This document shows, in pieces, positions 1-7,670 of a DNA stretch of 24,285 nucleotides. Both the position numbers and the translations under genes were made by a program. The DNA is from Chara braunii (taxonomy: Eukaryota > Streptophyta > Charophyceae > Charales > Characeae). Each line of letters starts with the position of its first letter. Position 1 is the first letter of the stretch. The notes beneath the pieces are model-generated. The model worked only from the letters and a program-made list of their open reading frames with translations, was not told the origin of the DNA and did not search any database. The stretch lies in the NCBI GenBank assembly GCA_003427395.1, contig BFEA01000012.1, forward strand, positions 237,585 to 261,869, given 5' to 3'.

Positions 1-32
1 ATTGTGTTCGGGATCGCAACGGAGGAGGGATA

Positions 33-85
<53 letters not shown>

Positions 86-765
86 GGTTCGGGGGGGGGG
101 GGGGGGGGGGAAGAGGCGATCGGGATCATAAGTTTGCTTTGGTAGTCCGGTCGGGATCTCAGAAACTCGCGCTGCAGGACGGGGAGAAGAGTGGGGATGA
201 GGATACGAATAGAGATTGGGGGGAGGAGGGGAGGGGTCGGGATCGCACCGAAGGGGGGATAGGAATCGAGATTAGGGGAAGGACGGGAGGGGTCGGGCTT
301 CGGAGGGGCGATAGGAATCGAGATTGGGGGGAGGAGGGAAGGTCAGGATTGGGGGAAGGAGGGTGGGGTTGAAAGAGAAAGGGGAGGGGGGATCGCGAGG
401 GATGGATTCGTGGAGGGGAGTCGGGATTGGGGGAGAAGAGGGATCAAGACTGGGAAGAGGGCGACTCGGGATTGTAAGTTTGCTTTGTTTTTTTTCTGTT
501 TAAAAAAAACGGATCGAGTCAAGATCTGAGAAACTCGCGATGGAGGAAAGTTTGCTTTGTTTTTTCTTTTTCTTTTTCTTTTTTTTTCTCGGTTTAAAAA
601 AACGCAGATCGAGTCGGGATCTCAGAAACTCGCGATCGCAAGGGATGAATTCGTGGAGAGGAGCCGGGATTGGGGAGAAGAGGGATCAAGATTGGGGAGA
701 GGGGGAGTCGGGATCGTGAGTTTGCTTTGTTTCTTTTTTTCTTTTTTCTTTTTTTCTTCTCGGTT
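1..765. repeat. Purine/G-rich degenerate satellite with T-rich segments
   Basis: The + strand is built from recurring short phrases such as GATTGGGGGGAGGAGG, GGTCGGGATCGCAA and AGAAACTCGCGAT, mixed with T-rich runs. A composite unit recurs at about 135-172, 474-545, 548-640 and 716-765: GTTTGCTTTG, then a T-run, then CGGTTTAAAAAAACG, ATCGAGTCGGGATCT and AGAAACTCGCG. The same phrases return at 13544-14594 and 23907-24140, so this is a dispersed or arrayed satellite and not unique DNA. Open frames here exist only because the composition lacks stop codons. I see no gene in it. Confidence 0.75.
33..110. repeat. Poly-G tracts (G4-prone)
   Basis: An uninterrupted run of 52 G (33-84) is followed by AGGTTC and a further 20 G (91-110). 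Such tracts can form G-quadruplexes and are error-prone in sequencing, so the exact length should not be trusted. Confidence 0.85.
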
Positions 766-1520
766 AAACCACTAGTACCTTCAAGTCTGTTTTTGCCGAC
801 CCTGAATTTCACTGCGCTCCGAGTTTGCCGAGCCTGGGTACCACTCCATTTTCTTTCTGGTACTCTCACGGAAAGAACAAAAAAAAAAGAAAAAGAAAAG
901 AAAAGTTGCGGCCATGAACTCAGAAAAAAAGAAAAAAACGAAACAAAGCTTTGGCCGTGATTGCCGTTGTATACATTCTTGGAAGTGGTAGTGTGAGTGT
1001 GCCCTCAGTGAGGGGATCTCAGCTTTGTGGCGAGGTTGTCAGATTCAGAAAACAGAATAGAAGGGGGAAAAAACGGGCACACGGATCCGGCCATGAAAAT
1101 GGCTGGATACATTCCCCTTAGTACCAGTGTGACGAATGTTACGATCCTCTGACAAAACACAGCTTGAGCAGATCACGGATGGCTTGAGCAATTCACGGAT
1201 TCCGCCCTGCCTCATTGCCAGGGGACTTACAAGAAACACACGAGCAAGAAAAAAAAGAAAACAGTAACATCCAGAATGTGACTGCCTTACTGGTGAGGTG
1301 CATTATGTGGAGGAAGACTCTTAGCACGGCCTCCAAGACTACCCTGCCCGACATCATTGCAGTAGAGAGAGTATTTTCTTTTTTTCTTTTTTCTTTCACT
1401 CGCAGGCAATATAAAAATCTGATTTATGGGACAGTGCCGACCCTGTGTCCCACCCACCATAACTTTGGGAACTGGCAAAACATCGTAATTTCCCAACACT
1501 GGCGGAGGTACTAGTGGTTT
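766..1520. mobile_element. CACTA-like non-autonomous DNA transposon
   Basis: A perfect 15-bp terminal inverted repeat (AAACCACTAGTACCT at 766-780, its reverse complement at 1506-1520) bounds about 755 bp. Read from position 770 the end begins CACTAGTACCT, the signature of CACTA (En/Spm) elements. Subterminal repeats are present, as expected for the family: GCCGACCCTG occurs at 795-804 and again at 1436-1445, with a variant (GCCGAGCCTG) near 827-836. The flanks support insertion: CTCGGTTAAA on the left and TTTAAAAAACG..ATCGAGTCGG on the right together restore the satellite phrase seen intact at 589-620. No transposase frame is present. A clean 3-bp target duplication is not obvious, partly because the flanks are A/T runs. 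A 20-bp imperfect tandem duplication lies inside at 1161-1200. Confidence 0.6.
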
Positions 1521-1553
1521 TTTAAAAAACGCATCGAGTCGGTGTCGGTGCGA

Positions 1554-1571
1554 ATACCCTTACAAGGGTAT
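1554..1571 (+). other. LTR 5' terminal hairpin (ATACCCTT/AAGGGTAT)
   Basis: The inverted repeat ATACCCTT-AC-AAGGGTAT lies 11 bases inside the LTR start. It is unchanged in LTR-C (12396-12413) and LTR-B (14606-14623). In LTR-B the pairing extends outward (CCCGA..TTGGG) to about 13 bp with one G-U. Its position just inside the terminus suggests a role at the element end, for example integrase recognition or a structured U3 end. That role is inference. Confidence 0.6.
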
Positions 1572-1891
1572 CCGCCCTGTTTTTTGCAAGTAACAGAAAG
1601 TGGTTTGGTTTAAAGTTTAAGTACTTCCTGCGAAGCGCGGCTGTGGTTTACGCTGATTGAATGGTTGACTAGGGCAGAAAGTGTGTGGGCGCGCAGATTC
1701 AAGGCGCGCGTGATCTTTGTTATTTTTGATGACTGTGAAAACCGGCGTGATCGCCAGCCAGATTTTATTATCTGATTAAACTAGGATTAAATAGATGTTG
1801 TCTCCTGACTAGTGCGCTTGTCTATGGCTCGTGCGTATGTACAGGGGACGAAATCGACAACAATGTGATTTTTGTAAACGTTTCGGTTGAC

Positions 1892-1906
1892 CTGCGCGTC
1901 GCGCAG
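1892..1906 (+). other. GC-rich hairpin CTGCGC/GCGCAG
   Basis: A perfect 6-bp stem with the triloop GTC lies about 45 bases upstream of the tRNA-like module. In LTR-C the homologous sequence reads CTGCGC-GTC-GCGCAA, so the stem is one pair shorter. It is part of the general hairpin richness of this LTR. Confidence 0.5.
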
Positions 1907-1948
1907 TATTAGTTTATTTAGGTGTCCGTTAAAGTTAGAATCAGCCTT

Positions 1949-2011
1949 GGGCCTAGCACTATTGCTTATAACGTCAGACTTTCATCAGAGAGATTCAGGG
2001 ATCGAGACCGA
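1949..2011 (+). promoter_or_regulatory. tRNA-Glu-like Pol III A/B-box module in LTR-A
   Basis: The stretch TAGCACTATTGCTTATAACG .. CAGACTTTCATCAGAGAGAT .. CAGGGATCGAGACC aligns along the D-arm, anticodon arm and T-arm of plant tRNA-Glu. It keeps the CTTTCA anticodon-loop phrase (anticodon TTC) and a B-box-like GGGATCGAGACC. The acceptor stem is missing, so it is not a functional tRNA gene. It is followed about 115 bases later by T8 (2128-2135), giving a potential Pol III transcript of about 190 nt, the size of a SINE. The module recurs in LTR-C and, more diverged, in LTR-B. Confidence 0.55.
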
Positions 2012-2127
2012 GCGGTGACGGCGTGGGAGTATTAGAGTAGTTCAAAGGGGCCGAGGGGATGAGGGTCGGACAGGGCTACCCCCTTTGGTTTTGTCGTCGG
2101 TGACGTCAGAACGGTGCTAGCATTTCC

Positions 2128-2135
2128 TTTTTTTT
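2128..2135 (+). terminator. T8 run downstream of the tRNA-like module (LTR-A)
   Basis: A run of eight T follows the tRNA-like module at the position expected of a Pol III terminator. Equivalent runs occur at 12976-12981 (LTR-C) and 15499-15506 (LTR-B), although the intervening sequences have diverged. Confidence 0.35.
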
Positions 2136-2683
2136 CGTTCGTCATATTCTGACGATTAAAAGTTTCTAAATTTTCTTTTTATTATTGATTGTTGTGTTAT
2201 TATTATTACTCCAGTGTTCTTGACTCTAGCACGGCGCTGGATTTGGAAGTCTTCGCAACGGTCGAGGACCTTGAGCGCACGCCTCTTTTCGTTGACCCAT
2301 GGGCTCCTTGCGCGTTTGGGGTGCTGGTGAAACTTCTCTATCATGTCGTCATTGAAAACGTGAACCGAGGAGTCCAACGTGCATGCGAGCAGTTGGGTGT
2401 TTGAGCCCACGAAGTGGAAGAAAACTGAATGGCGGGGGTTGCTACAAGTGCACCGGCGGCCAGTCGAGATCTGCCGTGAGAAGTTTGAGTGTGGGTATAC
2501 CGTCGGGACCCGTAAAGCGGTGGATCGTACCCTGGCACAGTGGCTTGAAAATGTTCCGGGGTGCTGTTGGGAGATCGGCAAACTGCGGATCGTGGGGAAC
2601 CCAGTCCTTTTCAGTCTTCAAAGTTCTCATTTGAATATTAGCTACCACCAAGGTCCGCGTTGTCGGGCCCCCAATAAGTTTAC

Positions 2684-3300
2684 GCCCCCAGCAGTGGGCT
2701 TTGCTATAAGAGGTGCGTGAGTAAGCCGCTGGGGAACCAAAGGGCTGGCGAGCCCTGCTTGGGCGGACTGCTGCAGGAGGGAACATGCGGGAACTGCTCC
2801 CGCCAGCAGGTGGGCGGTACCGGCCAAATGCCAGCCGGTAGCATCAGTGCCAACCGGTAGCATCAGGGCCGCGCTTCTTCGATGGGCCAGTCACTGCGCC
2901 TCCCCTCCGACCCCCTCCCCCTATGGGCTCAGTGGGTGATGGGCATGGGTCCGGTCGGGCAGCACCGGGCAGCCGCGGGGAGACCAGATAGCGCACTAGG
3001 GCAGCCGCCGGCAGAAGTAGGCCGGCAGCGGAGCTGAGCGAGCAGCGCTGCGCAGCAGCGGGCGGAATGGCGGGCGCTAGCAGGGTGACGGGGGCTGAGG
3101 CAGCAGCAGCGGGCAGGGCAATTGTGCAAATGGGCGACGGACGCCGAAGTGGAGTAGGCAGCAGCGGAGGCAAAGCGAGCGGACGGGAGGCCGGACACAG
3201 CAACGGAAGGGAAGAAAAGGGGGGTGAACCCGGTGCGAATCCGGGCCAGATACATGCACGGAGGGGATGGTGGAAGAACGAGCCGGGCGCGGTTAGAGAG
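2684..3300. repeat. GC-rich LTR segment with GCAGCAGCGG-type repeats
   Basis: This segment follows the last point of homology with LTR-C. It is rich in GCAGC/GCGGG phrases and resembles LTR-B 15680-15930 in composition and motifs (GGGCAGC, GGCGGAATGGCGG, CACTAGGGCAGC). A perfect-but-one 19-bp tandem duplication sits at 2829-2847/2848-2866 (TGCCAGCCGGTAGCATCAG and TGCCAACCGGTAGCATCAG). The frames crossing it are alanine- or glycine-rich composition artefacts. Confidence 0.5.
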
Positions 3301-3308
3301 GTGTAGTG

Positions 3309-3760
3309 CCCTCGATCGTGAGCGGAATCGAGGGGGAGAAGATGCGATCCCGGGGTTTTGATCCCGGACGAATCTGATGGTAGTATTAGTTTTGAGGATA
3401 GGTCAGAAAAATAGAAGTTAGATGAGGTAGGGGGTGCGCCGAGCTATGTCGGGAAGAAGGGAGAAGAAGGGTGGGAAACGCATATCTCATTCGTTTCCGA
3501 ACGGTTTCGGCGGGGTGAAAGCCGAATCCGTGGTTTTGAGAAAGGGCGAAATCAGATATAAAGTTAGTTTTTGAGGTAAGTTAGTAGAAAGAGAGGTAGG
3601 AGGGAAATATAGTGCGTCGGGATATGGAGGCCCCGATGAAGAAGAAGAGGGAAACGACTATATCTCGTCCGATTCTCGACGGATTCGGGCGAGATAAAGT
3701 GTTAGTTTGGGGTTTTGGTGACGGGCGAACCCAAATCTGTTGTCAGAATAGGATGAAAGT
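3309..3760 (+). repeat. Three ~180-nt tandem units, each with its own hairpin
   Basis: The phrase GGTTTTG..GGGCGAA recurs at 3354, 3532 and 3711, that is every 178-179 bases, followed each time by an AGTTAG-rich tail. Just upstream of each phrase is a hairpin whose stem differs from unit to unit: CCCTCGAT/ATCGAGGG (3309-3316/3327-3334, 8 bp); TCATTC/GGGTGA plus an inner CCGAA/TTCGG (about 3486-3518); and an 11-bp stem ATCTCGTCCGA with one G-U (3662-3672/3685-3695). LTR-B has one matching unit at 16139-16200, with stem TCGGTCG/CGACCGA. The outward sequences are alignable while the stems are not, yet pairing is kept. Confidence 0.6.
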
Positions 3761-3994
3761 TAGTGTGGTTAGAGTTAGTAAAGAAGAGTGTGCGTCGAGC
3801 TCTGGAGGAGGAGAGAGAAGCCTGTCGAAGCGATCGTTTCCTTGACCGGTTTCAGCAAATGGAAGTTCTTCACTAAAGATTTTGGGTGGGGCGAGCATGA
3901 TGGTGAAGGCGCATTCGGGATTGAAGTAGTGGATCCGACAGGATGAGGCGCAGGGATTGCGCGATGGTTGCAGAGATAACTTGTGTAGAGATGT

Positions 3995-4019
3995 ATCTTT
4001 CCGCATCTTTGCGAAAGAT
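3995..4019 (+). other. Hairpin ATCTTTC/GAAAGAT
   Basis: A perfect 7-bp stem encloses 11 nt and has an extra inner CGC/GCG pairing. The surrounding text (GAGATGTAT..GATTCATTCTC) aligns with LTR-B 16271-16315, where the stem sequence is different and only partly paired. Confidence 0.4.
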
Positions 4020-4241
4020 TCATTCTCACTTTCACGGACGTAGTTAATCCGATCGCAACTCTTCTCCCCTTTCCTCGTTGTTCGACGGGGTTGCGATCTC
4101 CATCGTGCTGGTCGGTGGCCGTCCTGATTTTGATGCCTCCCCTCAAACTTCATTTTCCCGCCCGAGATCTTCACCTCCTGGGACTATGCGCGAGCCAGCA
4201 TAGCAAGCAACAAAGTGTGTTAGTGAGCTGAGGGTATCCGC

Positions 4242-4244
<3 letters not shown>

Positions 4245-4322
<78 letters not shown>
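4245..4322. repeat. (AG)39 microsatellite
   Basis: An uninterrupted AG dinucleotide run of 78 bases. LTR-B carries an interrupted (GA)n at 15985-16032, preceded by a similar flank (GGTATCCGCGGA here, GGTACCTCCGGA there). The tract may therefore be ancestral, although its order relative to the hairpin units differs between the two LTRs. Confidence 0.95.
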
Positions 4323-4325
<3 letters not shown>

Positions 4326-5160
4326 CTGGTAAGCTAGCAATGCGAGAGGAGCGAAAGGGTGAAGCTATGAGCAAGACTGCGTAGAATGCTCAGTCGGGCT
4401 ACTACCGTGAATGAGCCCCGTTCCAGTTGAAAAGTCATCTCGGCCTTGCTGCACATATGGCTACAAGGCAATGTGCCCGCCGGCTAACTAGTACGTTGCC
4501 CAGCCAGGCGAACCAGAAGACTGCAAGCAGACTGCGGGTTGGAAGCTTGCCTGTGGGCCAATCTATTGTCAGCCTTGACACACGGAGTTCCTAAAGGCCA
4601 GCCAAGAAGGCGCAGACTCGCTTCACGGCTGATGCGCGACTTGTTTGCTGCACAGGGAAGGCGAGAGGCAAGAGAGTTGCAGGCTTGCGAACTTACCTAC
4701 TTGCCGGTATACCGCCCATCCGCTGAACGAGGTTGCTAGCAGCAAGCGGTTAACTGCTGCTCTGCTCATCGCAACAAGGAGAATGAACGAGATGGAGACC
4801 TACCTGTCAGTCGGTGTGCTGCTCATGCTGAGGATCGAAGTAATGTCGGTCCAGCTGCGTGGGGACGCTGGTCATTCTTTTTTAGTAGAGGTAGCGAACA
4901 GCTAGCAATAGGAGCTGCAGAATTGAGCCGGGGGCTCAGGGGGGATAGTGACTCGGCTACACCGGCGGACTCTGCAGTTGGGATGTGGACTATTTTGAAT
5001 ATAGCCCGACTAGGCTGGGGATCTGCAGTTTGGTCTGAGCTATGGGCCTTCTGACTGGGGGAAGGTGACCAAGCACGGTAAAAGGAGGGATATGGTTGTG
5101 ACTCGAAGAGTTGCTGGAGAACCGACAGCTGAGATTTGACTTTGGTTGACCAAGTTGCTG
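4323..5160. other. LTR-A segment with little conservation
   Basis: About 840 bases with no gene. It contains small hairpins such as TGAGCC-GGG-GGCTCA near 4924-4938 and repeated GCTTGC/CTGC phrases, but no module that I can align with confidence to LTR-B, whose corresponding interval (about 16320-19400) is much longer. Confidence 0.5.
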
Positions 5161-5168
5161 CACATTTT

Positions 5169-5400
5169 GGCCATCATGGCGGGGCCCTCAGGCACTTGAA
5201 GGTAACAAGGCCCTCTCACGCAAGTCTGAGCGCACCCTCCTTCGATCTGAGAGGCTTAAACTGTCTCTTCCAACCTTTCTTACTCTTAGTCTAATCCTGA
5301 TCAGAGAGGAAGGCAACAGGCGGGATTGCAACCCGTAGGACCTCATCAAGATCTGTGGGGAGTCCGCCCACCGATTGCGGGAGCTCTGCCGGAAACTAGG
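5169..5400 (+). repeat. Conserved pre-array block of the LTR
   Basis: This block aligns with LTR-B 19408-19625. Shared landmarks are TTGGCCATCAT..GCGGGGCCCTCAGGC, AAGGTAACAAGGCCCTCTC, a 23-nt identity beginning GCGGGATTGCAACCCG (5320 onward) and CCACCGATTGCGGGA. Its preservation contrasts with the divergent sequence upstream. It ends near CAGGTATA in both copies, which resembles a splice donor. Confidence 0.6.
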
Positions 5401-5652
5401 CGAGGTTCTCGAGGCAGGGAACTGACAGGTATATCTTTCTCTATCTGTATGATCCCACTATTTGACTGATGTATGCATGAGATTGCCCCTATGATTGTGC
5501 TTTCTTTCGGGACTTAATCAGATTGAATGGAAGGAATGTATGGGAGTGAAGTTTAAGTTTCATCTTTATTTTGATTGAAAGCAGACTAAGGGATGAACTG
5601 GGGAAGGTGGGAGGAAGGCAAACTGCATGCGTTTGACTGGGTCAACCAAAGA

Positions 5653-6264
5653 CTGGGCATTGTTTATAAGCTGAATGGCCCAGGGTTGTGTTTATTTGGC
5701 TGTTTTCTGAAGGGCTAGGCATTGTTTCTAAGCTGAATGGCCTGGTTGCTATGTTTATTTTCTGAGGGTTTGCCTGATGTGAAGGGTTTTCTTGTTTTGT
5801 TCTGAGGGAGGATTTTAGTCTAAGGCTGAGCATTGTTTCTAAGCTGAATGGTTTAGCCTGAAAGCCACGCACATAAGTACAACCTGAGTATAAAAGAAAG
5901 TATTTTATTTATACTTGAATGTGAACTGGCAGTTGGGCATTGTTTTCACCCAGTGTTAAGCCATATCACTAAGAAGAGAAGAAGAGTTACAGAGTATAAT
6001 TGAAAATAGTCTGGGCAAGCTTAACATTGTTTCCAAGTCGAATGGTTCAGTCCCTTGCCCATATTTGCATTTTCTTTTGAGAACAAAGTAAGGAAACTAC
6101 TAAATTTTGGATATTAAACAGTTCAAGGCGACTAGACATTGTTTCTAAGCCGAATGGTCTAGTCATATGCCCAAAGAAGAGAAAAGTAGTTATGCAACCT
6201 GTTCGTGTATATCTTAAAGGCATGCTAGACATTGTTTCTAAGCTCAATGGTCTAGCACTACGCC
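5653..6264 (+). repeat. Hairpin array type A: variable paired stems around a fixed apical sequence
   Basis: Seven units lie in tandem. The apical sequence is ATTGTTTCTAAGCTGAATG with small changes, while the stems differ. Units: CTGGGC/GCCCAG (5653-5683); CTAGGC/GCCTGG (5715-5745); AGGCTGAGC/GTTTAGCCT (5823-5859); TTGGG/CCCAG with a shortened loop (5933-5953); GGGCAAG+CTTAAC/GTTCAG+CTTGCCC (6013-6060, one mismatch and a bulge); GACTAGAC/GTCTAGTC (6130-6164); GCTAGAC/GTCTAGC (6224-6256). At least the last units have a short outer GGC..GCC pairing. A further AGTATAAA/TTTATACT stem (about 5887-5921) lies inside the array. Intervals between units are irregular (about 30-110 bases). The array sits at the same place in the LTR as the type B array. 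Confidence 0.8.
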
Positions 6265-6540
6265 ATATGTAAGTTGGGTATAAAGGCTGAATTATCTGAA
6301 GATTCATGAACTATCTTATGTGAAATAACTTGGGGATGGTGAGAGTACTTACTCCTTGTGGTTTGGCCTTGCATGTGACTGAGTGAGGTTACTACTTGGT
6401 CTGAGTTCAGTTTGATAGGTAGTTGCTTTAGATGCTTGCCACGTGCTAGAGCCATAGGAGTTAGTTTCAATTCCTGCATTTTCTGAGCTAAGTTTATTTT
6501 TACTTAGGTCAATTTTCGCATTTTCTGGGATCTTTTATTA
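6265..6540. other. Linker between hairpin array and motif II copies
   Basis: No gene is visible. The phrase TTTAGATGCTTGCCACGTGC..GAGCCATAGG (6426-6460) aligns with LTR-B 21077-21110 (TTTAGATGCTCGCCGAGTGC), which anchors the two LTRs to each other. The rest is A/T-rich and weakly conserved. Confidence 0.5.
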
Positions 6541-6559
6541 TACTTGGTCTTGTATAAAT

Positions 6560-7010
6560 CTTGGTAAGCCACTTTTCCTACGGGAAGCGCTGCCGAAATT
6601 TCTACAAAACCAAGGAGTTAAGTCAAACTTTGTATTTTTCAGAGTCCAACTTTTTTGACTTTTTGACTTAGTAAAAACCTGGGAAACCGCCTAAGTCAAA
6701 CTTTGTATTTTTCAGAGTCCAACTTTTTTGACTTTTTGACTTAGTAAAAACCTGGGAAACCGCCTTTTCTAAAGGGAGTGCTGCCCAAATTTTTGCTAAT
6801 TCAGGGAGTTAGACAAAATTAGACCTTGAGAAGTCAAAGTCATTTTAGATTCTGAACTTAGCTTTGCATAAATCTTGGAATAACATTTTTCCTACGGGAA
6901 GCGTTGCCGAAATTTTCTTAGTTTAGAGGAGTTAAATTATATTTTGGCAGGTGGCAATTCTGGCAATCCACCCTGAATAGGGGAAATGCTGCCATAGGTC
7001 TGCCTTGCGT
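6560..7010 (+). repeat. Structured motif II copies
   Basis: Several copies of a core TTTTCCTACGGGAAGCGCTG followed by CCGAAATTT, each followed by GGAGTTA, start near 6570, 6761 and 6886. Two copies are enclosed by arms that differ but pair: CTTGGT/ACCAAG (6560-6565/6609-6614) and CCTGGG/TTCAGG with G-U pairs (6751-6756/6800-6805). The third has weak arms. The core can fold as CTTTTCC/GGGAAG with wobbles. A related unit (TCCACCCTGAATAGGGGAAA) occupies about 6945-7010, with GGCAG/CTGCC arms. LTR-B has the counterpart at 21300-21540. Confidence 0.6.
6619..6764. repeat. Perfect 73-bp tandem duplication
   Basis: Positions 6619-6691 and 6692-6764 appear identical base for base. Each unit contains the inverted repeat TAAGTCAAA/TTTGACTTA, a 9-bp stem. 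The perfect identity implies a recent duplication, or an assembly artefact, compared with the divergence around it. Confidence 0.9.
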
Positions 7011-7205
7011 TGGGCCCTGGTTTAGAGGCAGGTCTAGGCTTAGCTTGTAGAAAGGTCTTGGGTGAGAATGTATTATGGAGTTGTATTCTCCATTCACTTA
7101 TGATTTTAGCTTGGGGATTGACCTGTTTTGTGTTATAGGTCTTCTTGATCGATTGATTCAGGATGTGGGCTAGATTCAGCTCGATCCTACAAACATCACC
7201 TTTTA

Positions 7206-7246
7206 TTATCACTGATAACAGGTCGGTTGCCGATTCGTCGGTTTAC
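7206..7246 (+). other. 41-nt block identical in LTR-A and LTR-B
   Basis: The block begins TTATCACTGATAACAGGTCG and ends CGATTCGTCGGTTTAC; it is identical at 21680-21720. It contains TTATC-ACT-GATAA, extended by one pair in LTR-B, and CCGA-TTCG-TCGG, a UUCG-type tetraloop hairpin. Neighbouring sequence is clearly diverged, so the block is under constraint or was recently homogenised. Function unknown. Confidence 0.7.
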
Positions 7247-7670
7247 AATTCAACTCCAATCCACTCCTGTCACTCAACCTAAAGGCTCTAGCCTTGTGAT
7301 TTGAACTGTTTTGTTGTGTTTTCGCCCGGACTTTATTTGAATGGCCATTTAATGAAAGTACCGAGTATTTTATTTGAGGAGTTGCACAAGAGTGAGGCTT
7401 GCATGGCTAAAGCGAGGGGTGTGAGTACAGAGAATGGTTGAAGTTGACCCCGTGTAGTGTGTGGACGTTGGTTGAATCTTTGATGTGATTGCAGGTATGT
7501 TTGGTGATTCGGACTTTGGATTTGACTGCCTGCGCTCACACATATATCTAAATACATGTGTGTTGGGTGTATTCGCGCGGCCTACTGTGATTGCGCGTAA
7601 GGGTTAAACCGATTATATTTTGAGAGAAAAGGGAGATCCTCTTTTATTTTTTGCTTTTTAGAGATTTTTT
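7247..7670. other. Post-block LTR segment with palindrome AATGGCCATT
   Basis: This segment aligns patchily with LTR-B 21721-22000. Shared items are the perfect palindrome AATGGCCATT (7340-7349; 21816-21825), the small hairpin CTTGC/GCGAG (CTTGC/GCAAG in B), GTTGAC..CCGTGTAGTG and GATTGCAGGTATGT (about 7489-7502; 21967-21980), which resembles a splice junction. No coding frame is supported. Confidence 0.5.

Noticed and set aside
2189-2404. A 71-codon frame shared by LTR-A (2189-2404) and LTR-C (13037-13252)
   Set aside because: It begins at TTG, not ATG, and by eye most differences between the copies change the amino acid, so there is no sign of protein constraint. The similarity reflects shared LTR sequence.
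5653-6264. miRNA precursors
   Set aside because: Individual stems of 5-9 bp are far too short for canonical plant miRNA hairpins.
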